Of a stretch of 64,000 nucleotides of DNA, positions 23,530-32,896 are shown in pieces. Source of the DNA: Herbiconiux oxytropis (GTDB lineage Bacteria; Actinomycetota; Actinomycetes; Actinomycetales; Microbacteriaceae); assembly GCF_024979315.1 (NCBI RefSeq), contig NZ_JANLCK010000011.1:47873-111872 (forward strand), given 5' to 3'. Position 1 is the stretch's first letter, and every line of letters starts with the position of its first letter. The notes below the pieces were generated by a model. The model saw only the letters and a list, made by a program, of their open reading frames with translations, was not told the origin of the DNA and searched no databases. The translations under genes and the position numbers were made by a program.

Positions 23530-25795
23530 AGCCGCGGAGCCGCAGGCTGTTCGTCACCACGAACACCGACGAGAGCGCCATGGCGGCTCCCGCCAGCAGC
23601 GGGTTGAGAAGCCCCAGCATGGCCACGGGGATCGCCGCGACGTTGTAGGCGAAGGCCCAGAACAGGTTGCCCTTGATCACTCCGAGGGTGCGTCGCGCGA
23701 GCCGCACGGCATCGGCGGCGGCCCCGAGGTCCTCGCGCATCACGGTGATGTCGGCGGCTGCGATGGCGGCGTCGGTGCCGCTGCCGAGCGCGATCCCGAG
23801 GTCGGCGGCGGCGAGTGCCGCGGCGTCGTTCACGCCGTCGCCCACCATCGCCACCACGCGGCCCTCGGCCTGCAGCTCGCGCACGGCGTCGAGCTTGCCC
23901 TGCGGGGTCACTCCGGCGCGCACGTCGTCGATGCCCACGGCGGCGCCCACGGCGGCCGCCGCTCCGGGGTTGTCGCCCGTGAGGAGCACGGGGCGCAGGC
24001 CCAGCCGCACGAACTCCGCGACGGCAGCGGCGCTCGACTCCTTGACGGTGTCACCCACCACGAGCACGCCGGCGGCAGTGCCGTCCCAGCCCACGGCCAC
24101 AGCGGTGCGGCCCTCACGCTCGGCGGCCTCGACCGCGGCGGCGAGCTCGTCGTCGAGGCGGATGCCCCACTCGGCGGCGAGCCACGACGGCCGCCCGGCC
24201 ACCACGAGCCGCTCCCCCACGATCGCCTGCACGCCGCTGCCTCCGGCCGAGCGGAAGTCGCTCACCGGGTCGACGGGTGCAGAACCCGGTGCCGAGGCGC
24301 CCGCGCCCGCCACGATCGCCCGCGCGATCGGGTGCTCGCTCCCCGCCTCGACGGCGGCGGCCACGCGCACGAGCTCCGAAGCGTCGACGCCCGCGGCGGG
24401 CACCGTGCGGTGCAGCGTCATCCGCCCCGTCGTGACCGTGCCGGTCTTGTCGAGCACGATCGTGTCGACGCGACGCGTCTGCTCAAGCACCTGAGGGCCC
24501 CGGATGAGGATGCCCAGCTGCGAACCCCGCCCCGTGCCCACGAGCAGCGCGGTGGGCGTCGCGAGCCCGAGCGCGCAGGGGCAGGCGATGATGAGCGTCG
24601 CCACCGCCGCGGTGAACGCGGCCTCCACCGATCCGCCGAACACGAGCCACAACCCGAACGCCACGAGCGCGAGCCCGATCACCACCGGCACGAACACGCC
24701 CGAGATGCGGTCGGCGAGCCGCTGCACCTCGGCCTTGCCGGTCTGGGCCTCCTCCACGAGACGTCCTAGCCGCGCGAGCTCGGTGTCGGCCCCCGTCCGT
24801 GTGACCTCCACCACGAGCCGTCCGCCCACGTTGAGGCTCGCGCCCACCACGCGGTCGCCGGCGCCCACCTCCACGGGGGCCGACTCACCGGTGAGCATGC
24901 TCAGGTCGACGGCGGATGCGCCCTCCCGCACGAGCCCGTCGGTCGCGATCTTCTCGCCCGGTCGCACCACGAAGAGGTCGCCGGGGGCCAGCGCACCGAC
25001 CGGGATCCGTTCCTCGCGACCCTCGCGCAGCACCGCGGCGTCCTTCGCCCCGAGTTCGAGCAGGGCGCGCAGGGCCGCGCCCGAGTCGCGCTTGGCCTTC
25101 AGTTCGATGTACCGGCCGGCGAGGATGAACACGGTCACCGCCGCCGCGACCTCGAGGTAGAGCTCGTCGCCGTGCCCGGAGGCGAACAGGCTGAAGCCCA
25201 TCCGCATCCCCGCCTCTCCGGCGGTGCCGAAGAACAGCGCCCAGAGCGACCAGCCGAACGCGGCCAGCACGCCCACGCTGATGAGAGTGTCCATCGTGGC
25301 GGCTCCGTGCCGGAGATTGACCCAGGCCGCGCGGTGGAAGGGCCAGGCGCCCCAGACCGCCACGGGAGCCGCGAGGGTGAGTGCGAGCCACTGCCAGTTC
25401 GTGAACTGCAGAGCCGGCACCATCGACAGCACGACCACGGGCAGCGCGAGCACGGTCGAGACGATGAGGCGGTGGCGGAGGCTCGTCGCTGCCGCGTCGT
25501 CGGCCCCGGATCGCCCGGAGCCGTCGCCCGAGGACCCGTCACCCGAAGACCCGTCGTCGCGACTCACGGGCGGTGCCGGCACCGTGGCCGTGTAGCCCGC
25601 GGACTCCACCACCGCGATCAGCTCGGGCGCACCCAGCGCGCTGTCGGCCACGGCGGCATCGATCTGCACCCGCGCCTTCTCGGTGGCGTAGTTGACACTC
25701 GCCTCCACGCCGGGGAGCTTGTTGAGCTTGCGCTCGATCCGGTTGGCGCACGACGCGCAGGTCATGCCGCCGATCTCGAGCTCGACACCCGCCAT
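23498..25795 (-). CDS. copA: Copper-translocating P-type ATPase
   Basis: A 765-residue P1B-type ATPase exporting Cu(I). An N-terminal heavy-metal-binding domain has [11 protein letters not shown] (residues 10-20), followed by a Gly/Ser/Asp linker with repeated DGSSG units, then eight expected membrane segments. [13 protein letters not shown] is the CPC transport motif, DKTGTVTTG the phosphorylation site, LTGESAPV the actuator loop, [10 protein letters not shown] the nucleotide-binding HP, and [11 protein letters not shown] the hinge. [12 protein letters not shown] and [17 protein letters not shown] near the end are Cu(I)-type TM7/8 signatures. Its ATG shares a base with the stop of copZ. Confidence 0.95.
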   Translation of the reverse strand: MAGVELEIGGMTCASCANRIERKLNKLPGVEASVNYATEKARVQIDAAVADSALGAPELIAVVESAGYTATVPAPPVSRDDGSSGDGSSGDGSGRSGADDAAATSLRHRLIVSTVLALPVVVLSMVPALQFTNWQWLALTLAAPVAVWGAWPFHRAAWVNLRHGAATMDTLISVGVLAAFGWSLWALFFGTAGEAGMRMGFSLFASGHGDELYLEVAAAVTVFILAGRYIELKAKRDSGAALRALLELGAKDAAVLREGREERIPVGALAPGDLFVVRPGEKIATDGLVREGASAVDLSMLTGESAPVEVGAGDRVVGASLNVGGRLVVEVTRTGADTELARLGRLVEEAQTGKAEVQRLADRISGVFVPVVIGLALVAFGLWLVFGGSVEAAFTAAVATLIIACPCALGLATPTALLVGTGRGSQLGILIRGPQVLEQTRRVDTIVLDKTGTVTTGRMTLHRTVPAAGVDASELVRVAAAVEAGSEHPIARAIVAGAGASAPGSAPVDPVSDFRSAGGSGVQAIVGERLVVAGRPSWLAAEWGIRLDDELAAAVEAAEREGRTAVAVGWDGTAAGVLVVGDTVKESSAAAVAEFVRLGLRPVLLTGDNPGAAAAVGAAVGIDDVRAGVTPQGKLDAVRELQAEGRVVAMVGDGVNDAAALAAADLGIALGSGTDAAIAAADITVMREDLGAAADAVRLARRTLGVIKGNLFWAFAYNVAAIPVAMLGLLNPLLAGAAMALSSVFVVTNSLRLRGFSARSTESRR

Positions 25796-26016
25796 CAGGA
25801 CTGCACGACCCGGTAGCCGGCCTCCTCCACGGCGGCCTCGACGGCATCGTCGGCCACCGGTGATCCCGGATCGGCCGGCCGCACCGTCACGACCGACGAT
25901 CCGCCGACCACGAGCCGCACGTCGACCCCTGCGACGCCGGGCACCGCCGACACCTCCTCCGTCACGCTCGCCACGCAGTGAGCGCACGTCATCCCCTGCA
26001 CCAGGTAGTCGGTCAT
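25795..26016 (-). CDS. copZ: Copper chaperone / heavy-metal-associated domain protein
   Basis: A 73-residue single HMA-domain protein with the metal-binding [11 protein letters not shown] (residues 8-18, Cys at 11 and 14), [13 protein letters not shown] strand and AVEEAGYRV near the end. It would hand Cu(I) to CopA. The ATG at 26016 has GAGAGGA upstream; a longer frame would read back through the operator. The gene is the first of the copZ-copA operon and sits directly behind a CsoR-type operator. Confidence 0.9.
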   Translation of the reverse strand: MTDYLVQGMTCAHCVASVTEEVSAVPGVAGVDVRLVVGGSSVVTVRPADPGSPVADDAVEAAVEEAGYRVVQS

Positions 26017-26044
26017 GTCGATCCTCTCGTCCTCTCTCGCAACC

Positions 26045-26061
26045 ATACCCCTCCAGGGTAT
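26045..26061. promoter_or_regulatory. CsoR-type copper operator
   Basis: ATACCC-CTCCA-GGGTAT is a perfect six-base inverted repeat with a five-base centre, matching the TACCC...GGGTA pattern of actinobacterial and Bacillus CsoR sites. It lies 28 bases before the copZ ATG on the promoter side, where CsoR would repress until bound by Cu(I). No csoR gene is in the window. Confidence 0.75.
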
Positions 26062-26203
26062 ATTCCGGATCACGACGGGATTCTTCCCCGTTCCTGCCGA
26101 GGAAGTTCCCGCCGAAACACCGTTTGACGACGCCCCGGCACCTTCCTAGCGTCGAGAGCAGCGTCGCATCGGCGCGAGCGTTCAACGAGGAGGTCGGCGC
26201 TCG

Positions 26204-27646
26204 ATGGAGAAGCTGCTCACGGAGACAACCGTCCGCGCGTTCGGGCACTGGTACGGCGGCCGGGAGCACGATCCCGCGTCCGGTTCGTGGCTCGACTCGT
26301 GCGATCCCCTCACGGGCGAGACGGTGGCGAGGATCGCCGCGGGCACCGCCACCGACGTCGATCGCGCCGTCGAGGCCGCGAGTGGGGCGGCACCGGCCTG
26401 GGCCGCCTGCTCCCCCGCCGAGCGCAGCGCCCACCTGCGCGCCGTGGCCGCCGCCTGGCTCCTCGAGGCCGAGCATCTGATCGACCTCGAGATCGCCGAG
26501 AGCGGCAAGCCCCGCGCCGGCGCCTCGATGGAGATCCACGGTGTCGCCGAGTACCTCGACTACTACGCCGGCGTCATTCGCGCCGTGCACGGCCAGACCG
26601 TCGACCTCGGCCCCGATCAGCACGTCTACTCGGTGCGCGAGCCGTTCGGCACGATCGGCATCATCACGCCGTGGAACGCCCCCGTCTACTCCGGCATCCG
26701 CGGCATCGCCCCGGCGCTCGGCGCGGGCAACGCGGTCGTGGTGAAGCCCTCCGAGTTCACCTCCACCACCACGCTCTCGCTGGCCCGCATCGCGACCTCG
26801 GCAGGACTGCCCGACGGCGTGCTCAACGTGGTCACGGGCGAGGGCCCGGCGGTCGGCGAGGCGCTGGTGCGGCATCCGGGGGTGGGCAAGGTGAGCTTCA
26901 CGGGCTCGGTCGTCACGGGCCGCCGCGTCGCCACGGTGGCCGGAGAGCACCTCACGCCCGTGGTGCTGGAGCTCGGCGGCAAGTCGCCGAACATCGTCTT
27001 CGCCGACGCCGATCTCGACGCCGCCGCCGAGGGGGTCGTGCTGGGCTTCACCGCCAACAGCGGGCAGGTCTGCGCGGCCGGCACGCGCGTGCTCGTCGAG
27101 GCCTCGATCCGCGACGAGTTCGCCGGCCGCCTCCGCGAGCGCCTCGCGGGCGACGGGTTCGAGGGGCTGGGGCCCATCATCACCCCGGCCCAGTTCGAGA
27201 AGGTCTCGGACTATCTCCGCATCGGGATCGAGGAGGGCGCGACCATCCTCACGGGCGAGGCGGTCGAGGAGCTCACCTCGGCCGGCCAGCGCGTGCGCCC
27301 CACGGTGCTCGACGGCGCCGACAACGAGATGCGCACCTCGCGCGAGGAGATCTTCGGCCCCGTCGCCTCCCTCATCCCCTTCGCCGACGAGGAGGAGGCG
27401 GTGCGGATCGCCAACGACAGCGAGTACGGCCTCGTCTCGGGCCTCTGGACCAAGGACATCGACCGGGCGTTCCGGGTGGCCGCGCGGCTGGAGACCGGTC
27501 AGGTCTACGTGAACCAGTTCGGCACGCTCGACGTGGAGACCCCGTTCGGCGGCAGGAAGAACAGCGGCTACGGGCGGGAGAAGGGCCTCGCTGCGCTCGA
27601 GGAGTTCAGCCAGCTCAAGAGCGTCATGATCCGGATCGCGCGGTGA
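26204..27646 (+). CDS. NAD(P)-dependent aldehyde dehydrogenase
   Basis: A 480-residue ALDH-superfamily enzyme. The catalytic cysteine is C290 in [12 protein letters not shown] and the general base E256 in [10 protein letters not shown]. Other markers are [11 protein letters not shown], the coenzyme-binding [22 protein letters not shown] and [13 protein letters not shown]. It resembles betaine-aldehyde or substituted-benzaldehyde dehydrogenases by overall sequence. GGAGGT lies upstream of the ATG. It is the first of a three-gene operon with a GMC alcohol oxidoreductase and an NTF2-like protein, so an alcohol-to-aldehyde-to-acid route is likely; the substrate is not known. Confidence 0.9.
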   Translation: MEKLLTETTVRAFGHWYGGREHDPASGSWLDSCDPLTGETVARIAAGTATDVDRAVEAASGAAPAWAACSPAERSAHLRAVAAAWLLEAEHLIDLEIAESGKPRAGASMEIHGVAEYLDYYAGVIRAVHGQTVDLGPDQHVYSVREPFGTIGIITPWNAPVYSGIRGIAPALGAGNAVVVKPSEFTSTTTLSLARIATSAGLPDGVLNVVTGEGPAVGEALVRHPGVGKVSFTGSVVTGRRVATVAGEHLTPVVLELGGKSPNIVFADADLDAAAEGVVLGFTANSGQVCAAGTRVLVEASIRDEFAGRLRERLAGDGFEGLGPIITPAQFEKVSDYLRIGIEEGATILTGEAVEELTSAGQRVRPTVLDGADNEMRTSREEIFGPVASLIPFADEEEAVRIANDSEYGLVSGLWTKDIDRAFRVAARLETGQVYVNQFGTLDVETPFGGRKNSGYGREKGLAALEEFSQLKSVMIRIAR

Positions 27647-29202
27647 CGGCCGACTACGTCGTCATCGGCAGCGGATCGTCGGGGGCCGTGATCGCCCGCG
27701 GCCTCGTCGACGCCGGATGCTCCGTGGTGCTCGTCGAGGCCGGCCGGATGGACGACAACCCCGACATCCACGACCCGCACCGGCTGTTCGCCCTGGGCGG
27801 CAGCGACGACGACTACCGGTACCTCACCGCGCCGCAGGAGCACCTGGGCGGCCGCCGGGTGCCATGGGCCCGCGGCAAGGTGCTCGGCGGGTCGAGCTCG
27901 ATCAACGGCATGATCCACGTGCGCGGCTTCCACGGCGACTACGACCACTGGGCCTACCTCGGCAACCACGGCTGGGACTGGGAGTCGGTGCTGCCGTACT
28001 TCCTGCGGAGCGAGGACTCCGATCTCGGCCCGAGCGAGTGGCACGGCTCGGGCGGGCTCTGGCCCGTGCGCACGACGTACGACCCGAGCCCCCTGCACCG
28101 GGCGTTCGTCGACTCCGCGGTCGCGGCCGGCGTGCCCGAGAACCCCGACTACAACGGCGCCGAGATCCTGGGCGCCAACCTCGTGCAGTTCTCCGTCGAT
28201 GCCGAGGGCCGCCGCGCGAGCACCGCGCGTTCGTTCCTCTACGACGTGCTCGAGAACCCGCGGCTCACCCTCCTCACGAGCACGCGCGCCCGCCGCCTGG
28301 TCGTGGAGGGCGGCCGCTGCACGGGAGTGGAGGTCGACACCACCGGCCCCGGCGGCGCCAGGAGCACGCGGGTCATCGAGGCCTCCCGCGAGGTGATCGT
28401 CTCCGCGGGCGCCATCGACTCCCCGCGGCTTCTAATGCTCTCGGGCATCGGCGACCGCGCCGAGCTCACCGCCCTCGGGATCGACGTCGTCGCGCACTCC
28501 CCCGGAGTGGGCAAGAACCTCAGCGACCACCTGCTCGTGCCGCTCATCTTCACGATCGACGGGGCACCACCGTGGGGCGCCCCCGGCATCCCGGCTCAGG
28601 GCAGTCAGCTGTTCTGGAAGAGCCGGCCCGACCTGTTCGCACCCGACCTGCAGCCGTTGGTCTTCTCGGTGCCCATCTACGGGCCCGATCTCGACGGGCC
28701 GGCGGAGGCGTTCACGATCGCCCCCGGCATCATCAGGCCGGCGAGCGTGGGATCGATCCGCCTCTCCGACGCGGATCCGGACGCCGAGGCGATCCTCGAC
28801 CCCGAGTACTTCAGCGCCAGGGCCGACATGGACGCGATGCTCGCCGCCGTCGACCTCTGCCGCCGCATCGCCGCCACCGGCCCCCTCCGCGAGGCGTGGC
28901 ACGCCGAGGAGCTGCACCCGGGCCCCGGTGTCACGGGAGCCGCACTCGAGCGGTACATCCAGGAGCAGGTGTGGTCGTACTGGCACCCCGTGGGCACCTG
29001 CCGGATGGGCATCGACACGCGCGCGGTCGTCGACCCCGAGCTGCGCGTGCACGGCGTCGCCGGCCTCCGCGTGGCCGACGCCTCGATCATGCCCGCCGTG
29101 CCCTCGGGCAACACCTCCGCGCCCTGCGTGATGATCGGCGAGAAGGCCGCAGACCTCATCCTCAGCACCATCCGCACCGAGATCGAAGGAGCCCTCGCAT
29201 GA
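27643..29202 (+). CDS. GMC-family FAD-dependent alcohol oxidoreductase
   Basis: A 519-residue glucose-methanol-choline oxidoreductase. The N-terminal ADP-binding fold has [17 protein letters not shown] and [28 protein letters not shown] is the first GMC signature and [15 protein letters not shown] the second. The active-site His is H448 in [10 protein letters not shown], paired with N490 in VPSGNTSAP. It overlaps the ALDH stop by four bases (GTGA) and the next gene by four bases (ATGA). Related enzymes oxidise choline, alkanols or polyethylene glycol; no signal peptide is present, so it acts in the cytoplasm. Confidence 0.92.
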   Translation: MTADYVVIGSGSSGAVIARGLVDAGCSVVLVEAGRMDDNPDIHDPHRLFALGGSDDDYRYLTAPQEHLGGRRVPWARGKVLGGSSSINGMIHVRGFHGDYDHWAYLGNHGWDWESVLPYFLRSEDSDLGPSEWHGSGGLWPVRTTYDPSPLHRAFVDSAVAAGVPENPDYNGAEILGANLVQFSVDAEGRRASTARSFLYDVLENPRLTLLTSTRARRLVVEGGRCTGVEVDTTGPGGARSTRVIEASREVIVSAGAIDSPRLLMLSGIGDRAELTALGIDVVAHSPGVGKNLSDHLLVPLIFTIDGAPPWGAPGIPAQGSQLFWKSRPDLFAPDLQPLVFSVPIYGPDLDGPAEAFTIAPGIIRPASVGSIRLSDADPDAEAILDPEYFSARADMDAMLAAVDLCRRIAATGPLREAWHAEELHPGPGVTGAALERYIQEQVWSYWHPVGTCRMGIDTRAVVDPELRVHGVAGLRVADASIMPAVPSGNTSAPCVMIGEKAADLILSTIRTEIEGALA

Positions 29203-29720
29203 CCGACAGCCGCACGGAACCGATCCGCCCAGAACCGACCCGCCTCGGCGGCCCGAGCCTGGAGGACCGCGTCGCCATCGACGACCTCTACAACGAGTAC
29301 CTCTGGGCGCTCGACACGGGCGACACCCAGGGCTGGCTCGACACCTTCACCGAGGATGCCGAGGCCTGGGAGGACCAGCCCGACGGCAGCACCTGGAAGA
29401 TGACGGGCAAGGAGGCTCTCCGGGCCCTGATCGAGAAGTACCACGGCGACCCCGGCTTCCCCGGGCACCAGCACCGCGAGGGCACGCGGATCTTCCGTGC
29501 CGACCCGGAGGGCCGCCCCGACCACTGGGTGGTGAAGTCCTACACCTTCGCCACGACGTTCGACGTGCAGTCGCACACCGCCACGCTCTACTGGGCGGGC
29601 TACTACCGCGACGTCGTGGTCAAGCGCGGCGGCGAGTGGAAGCTGCTGCGGCGCTGGATCGCGCCCTGGAAGGGCGAGGTGCTCAGCGCGTTCCAGGAAC
29701 GCCGTCCCACCGCCGACTGA
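29199..29720 (+). CDS. NTF2-like (SnoaL/ring-dioxygenase beta-type) protein
   Basis: A 173-residue cone-fold protein. The segment VAIDDLYNEYLWALDTGDTQGWLDTFTEDAEAWED is the classic first helix-strand of SnoaL_4/NTF2-like proteins, and YRDVVVKRGGEWKLLRRWI closes the fold. Members are isomerases, hydratases or dioxygenase small subunits; no catalytic His/Asp pair can be assigned with confidence. Its ATG overlaps the GMC stop by four bases. The last 38 bases overlap the 3' end of the convergent second GMC gene. Confidence 0.8.
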   Translation: MTDSRTEPIRPEPTRLGGPSLEDRVAIDDLYNEYLWALDTGDTQGWLDTFTEDAEAWEDQPDGSTWKMTGKEALRALIEKYHGDPGFPGHQHREGTRIFRADPEGRPDHWVVKSYTFATTFDVQSHTATLYWAGYYRDVVVKRGGEWKLLRRWIAPWKGEVLSAFQERRPTAD

Positions 29721-31347
29721 TCCCCGAGCGATCGAGCAGAGACCGGCTCCACTGATCGCGGGTGGCGATCATGTGGTCGGCCGCCCGCAGTGCGACGGCC
29801 TGCACGGTGTTCGTGGGGTTGACCGTTCCCCCCGCGGGCATCGTGCTGCCGTCGACGATGTAGAGGTTCTCGACGTCGTGCGCCCGGTTGCGGGCGTCGA
29901 CCACGGAGTCGCGCGGGTCGTCCCCCATCCGCGCCGTGCCGAGCAGGTGCCAGCCGTGGGGTGACTCCAGGCCGAACGAGCGCACCGAGTCGGCGCCGGC
30001 GGCGCGGGCGAGCTCGGTGGCGCGAGCCAGGCCGGTCTCCATCATGCGCCGCGAGTTCTCCGACATCGTGTACTCGGTGATCACCCCGGGCAGGCCCCAG
30101 GCATCGAGGTTCCCGTGGTCGAGCCGCACGTGGTTGCGCTCCTCGGCCGCGTCGTCGCCGCAGACCCACAGCACCGCCTCGTGGTTGAGGTGCGTCTCGA
30201 GGGCGCGGTGGTGGCCCGCACCCCACGGCGCCGTCTGCAGCGCGGTGTCGAGCGGATTGAAGCCGCGCATGGCCGTGATGATGAACCCGCGCCGGAAGTC
30301 GTTCGCCGGGTCGGTCTCGTAGAAGTGCCGCGTCGTCGCGGTCGCTCCCCACGGCCCGTGATCAGCGTCGGTGCGCTCGGCGAAGTGCGCCACGACCGAG
30401 ATCTGCGGATGGATCATGAGGCCGCGGCCCACGGCACCGCTGGAGTTGGCGAGACCGTGGGGATGCTCGGGCGAGGCCGACATGAGCAGCAGCCGCGGGG
30501 TGCCGAGCCCGTTGCCGGCGACCACCACGAGATCGGCGGTCGCCTGCCGCAGCTCGCCTGCCGCGTCGTAGTACTCCACTCCCGTCGCCCGCCCGTCGGC
30601 GCCGACCGTCACGCGCCGCACTCGCGCCCGCGTCTCGAGCCGGGCCCCCGCGGCGAGCGCCTCCGGCCAGTACGTGGTGCCGGGCACCGCGAGCGCCCCC
30701 GTGGGGCAGCCCGCGGTGCAGAAGCCGCGGTTGGAGCAGGCGGGCCGGCCGCGGTAGTCGCGCGAGGCGATGGCGAGGTGCTGCACCCACCAGTACCAGC
30801 CGAGCTCCTCGAAGCCCGCGATCCAGCGGTGGCCCATCGCACCCATCGACACCGGCGGCAGGGGCGGCACCGAGGTGCACGGATGCGTGGGGTCGCCGGC
30901 CGCGCCCGACATCCCCATCTGCGCCTCGTTGATCTCGTAGTAGGGCTCGAGCTCCTCGTAGCCGAAGGGCCAGTCGCGGCCGAAGCCGTCGGTGCGGTGA
31001 GTGGCGAAGTCCGACGGCGAGAAGCGCCAGAACGCACCGCCCCAGCCCACCGCGCTGCCGCCCACCGCCGAATAGACGTAGGTGTTCACGGGGTTCGCGC
31101 CCCGGTTGTCCACGGGGTAGTCGAACGGTCCGCGCCGGAGTGCCGGGTTCGGGTTCCACTCGTGCCGGCTCCGCACCGCCCAGTCCTGATGCGATTTCGG
31201 CAGGTCCTCCTCCGTCAGCCAGTCGCCCTGCTCGAGGCAGAGCACATCGACCCCGGCGCGCGCGAGCGACCACGCCACGCACGCGCCGGACGCGCCCGCT
31301 CCGATCACGAGCACCTCGGCGCGGGGGCCGTCCGGCTCCGCCGTCAC
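29683..31347 (-). CDS. GMC-family oxidoreductase, gluconate/glucose dehydrogenase large-subunit type
   Basis: A 554-residue flavoprotein. VLVIGAGASGACVAWSLARAGVDVLCLEQG binds FAD, and WHLLGTARMG near the C-terminus carries the active-site His. A cysteine-rich motif, ACSNRGFCTAGCPTGAL (about residues 203-219), resembles the Fe-S-ligand region of bacterial FAD-glucose and gluconate dehydrogenase alpha subunits. The GTG start overlaps the small-subunit gene by four bases, so the two probably form one complex. There is no signal peptide and no cytochrome c subunit gene. It likely oxidises the substrate imported by the adjacent ABC system. Confidence 0.87.
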   Translation of the reverse strand: MTAEPDGPRAEVLVIGAGASGACVAWSLARAGVDVLCLEQGDWLTEEDLPKSHQDWAVRSRHEWNPNPALRRGPFDYPVDNRGANPVNTYVYSAVGGSAVGWGGAFWRFSPSDFATHRTDGFGRDWPFGYEELEPYYEINEAQMGMSGAAGDPTHPCTSVPPLPPVSMGAMGHRWIAGFEELGWYWWVQHLAIASRDYRGRPACSNRGFCTAGCPTGALAVPGTTYWPEALAAGARLETRARVRRVTVGADGRATGVEYYDAAGELRQATADLVVVAGNGLGTPRLLLMSASPEHPHGLANSSGAVGRGLMIHPQISVVAHFAERTDADHGPWGATATTRHFYETDPANDFRRGFIITAMRGFNPLDTALQTAPWGAGHHRALETHLNHEAVLWVCGDDAAEERNHVRLDHGNLDAWGLPGVITEYTMSENSRRMMETGLARATELARAAGADSVRSFGLESPHGWHLLGTARMGDDPRDSVVDARNRAHDVENLYIVDGSTMPAGGTVNPTNTVQAVALRAADHMIATRDQWSRSLLDRSGISRRWDGVPGTR

Positions 31348-31808
31348 CGCACCACCGGGCGGTACGACGGCGGGAGCCTCCGCACCCGGTCGAGCAGCCG
31401 TTCGTCGAAGGGCGCGAGAGGCATGCCGGTGAGCGGCCGCGCGGCGTCGAAGCCCGTGCGCTCGCGGGTGACCGCCTCGACCAGGGGGTCGGTGTAGTAG
31501 CCCTCGCAGGCGAGTTCATAGAGCATCCGGAAGCCGCTGGACCAGCCGGGCTGGGCCTCGACATCGCCGAGCACCGCATCCCGCACCGGTACCGGCAGCC
31601 ACGCGAACAGCCCGCCACGCCTGGCCGCGAGCCCCGAGACCCCCTGCAGCACCGCGGCCACGGCGGCGCCCCGGTCGCCGCCATCCGCGATGGCCTGCTC
31701 CACGAACCGCACCGCGACCGTCGATCCGCCGGGCGGCCAGTGACCGTCGCCCGGGATCAACCGGTCCACGACGGCCCCGATGAGTCCGCCACCGTGTGCG
31801 CCGCTCAT
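31344..31808 (-). CDS. Gluconate 2-dehydrogenase subunit 3-like small subunit
   Basis: A 154-residue protein. The helical pattern (IGAVVDRLIPGDGHWPPGGSTVAVRFVEQAI at the start, GFRMLYELACEGYYTDP near 105) matches the gamma subunit that partners GMC dehydrogenases such as gluconate, glucose and glucoside-3-dehydrogenases. In those systems it usually carries a twin-arginine signal and exports the complex. Here no such signal exists, implying a cytoplasmic enzyme. The ATG starts two bases after the permease stop and the TGA overlaps the GMC start, so it bridges transport and oxidation genes in one operon. Confidence 0.75.
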   Translation of the reverse strand: MSGAHGGGLIGAVVDRLIPGDGHWPPGGSTVAVRFVEQAIADGGDRGAAVAAVLQGVSGLAARRGGLFAWLPVPVRDAVLGDVEAQPGWSSGFRMLYELACEGYYTDPLVEAVTRERTGFDAARPLTGMPLAPFDERLLDRVRRLPPSYRPVVR

Positions 31809-31810
31809 CG

Positions 31811-32896
31811 TCAGATCCTGCTGCTGAGCTTCTTCTCGCGGCCGTAGGCGGCCATGGCGAGCAGGATGATGGCGCCGTACATCACCTGGCGGTCGGGGAT
31901 GGTGAAGCCGAGGCCGAGGATGACGGTGCCGAGGAAGACGAGCAGGATCGCGCCGATCATGGTGCGCCAGTAGTCGCCCGGCCCGCCGAACACCGTGCCG
32001 CCCACGATCACGGCGGCGAGGCTCTGGAACAGGTACGGGCCTCCGAGCGAGCCGTCGACCGACCCCGCGAAGCCGGCCAGGATGACGCCGGCCAGCACCG
32101 CAGAGATGGCGCTGAAGGCGAAGACGCCTGTCCAGATGCGGCGGGTGCGGATGAGTGCGAGATCGGCGGCCCTCGGGTTGGTGCCCGTCGCGTAGATCTG
32201 CCGTCCGGTGCGGGTGCGCGAGAGGAACAGCCACATCAGCACCCCCACCGCGAGCCAGAGGAACACCACGGGAGGCATCGGGATGCCGAAGGTCGTCGCC
32301 ACCGGGGCGCTCAGCTGCGACAGCCAGGCCGGTGCCGATCCCGATTGCGCCCCGCCGGTCTGCACCTGCACGACGCCCACGGCGATGGCGCTCATGGCGA
32401 GCGTCACGATGAGGGGCTGGATGTTGAGCCTGTTGCAGAGCCAGCCGGTGAACGCGCCGAGCAGTCCCGCGCCCACGATCGCCACGAGCAGCGCCGTGCC
32501 GAAGTTCCAGCCGTACATCTCGGCGAGCTGCGTCACCGTGAGGGCACCGGCCACGATGAATCCGGAGACCGACAGGTCGAGCCCGCCCACGAGCACCACG
32601 AGCGTCTGCCCCACGGCCGTGAGCCCCACGAGGGAGGCGAGCACGAGCATGTTGCGCACCGAGTTGTAACTGCCGAAGCCCTCGATGGCGATGGCCCCCA
32701 CCGCGAAGGTCACGAAGAGCAGGGCCACCTGGGCCACGGGGAAGCGGGCCTGGGTGGCGGCGAGCGTCTCCCAGAGCGAGCGGGCACGGGCGCCGCCGCC
32801 TCTGCTGTCGCCGCTCGCCGGGGCGCCCGTGCGCGGACCGCCCGCGGGGTCGGATGCCGGGCCGGAGCCCGGGGTCGCGGTGCGGAGCTCGGTCAT
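31811..32896 (-). CDS. ABC transporter permease, sugar (ribose/xylose) type
   Basis: A 361-residue membrane protein of the RbsC/BPD_transp_2 family. A polar Gly/Pro-rich N-terminus (about 45 residues) is followed by eight to ten hydrophobic segments. Conserved features include VGLTAVGQTLVVLVGGLDLSVSGFI, the RTRTGRQIYATGTNPRAADLALI loop that contacts the ATPase, and QSLAAVIVGGTVFGGPGDYWRTMIGAILL. Its ATG overlaps the other permease by four bases. Two different permeases in one operon suggest a heterodimeric channel. Confidence 0.9.
   Translation of the reverse strand: MTELRTATPGSGPASDPAGGPRTGAPASGDSRGGGARARSLWETLAATQARFPVAQVALLFVTFAVGAIAIEGFGSYNSVRNMLVLASLVGLTAVGQTLVVLVGGLDLSVSGFIVAGALTVTQLAEMYGWNFGTALLVAIVGAGLLGAFTGWLCNRLNIQPLIVTLAMSAIAVGVVQVQTGGAQSGSAPAWLSQLSAPVATTFGIPMPPVVFLWLAVGVLMWLFLSRTRTGRQIYATGTNPRAADLALIRTRRIWTGVFAFSAISAVLAGVILAGFAGSVDGSLGGPYLFQSLAAVIVGGTVFGGPGDYWRTMIGAILLVFLGTVILGLGFTIPDRQVMYGAIILLAMAAYGREKKLSSRI

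Noticed and set aside
26204..29202. Glycine-betaine synthesis operon (betB-betA)
   Set aside because: The two enzyme families fit, but there is no choline transporter or betI, and the third gene is an NTF2-like protein, so the choline substrate is not supported.
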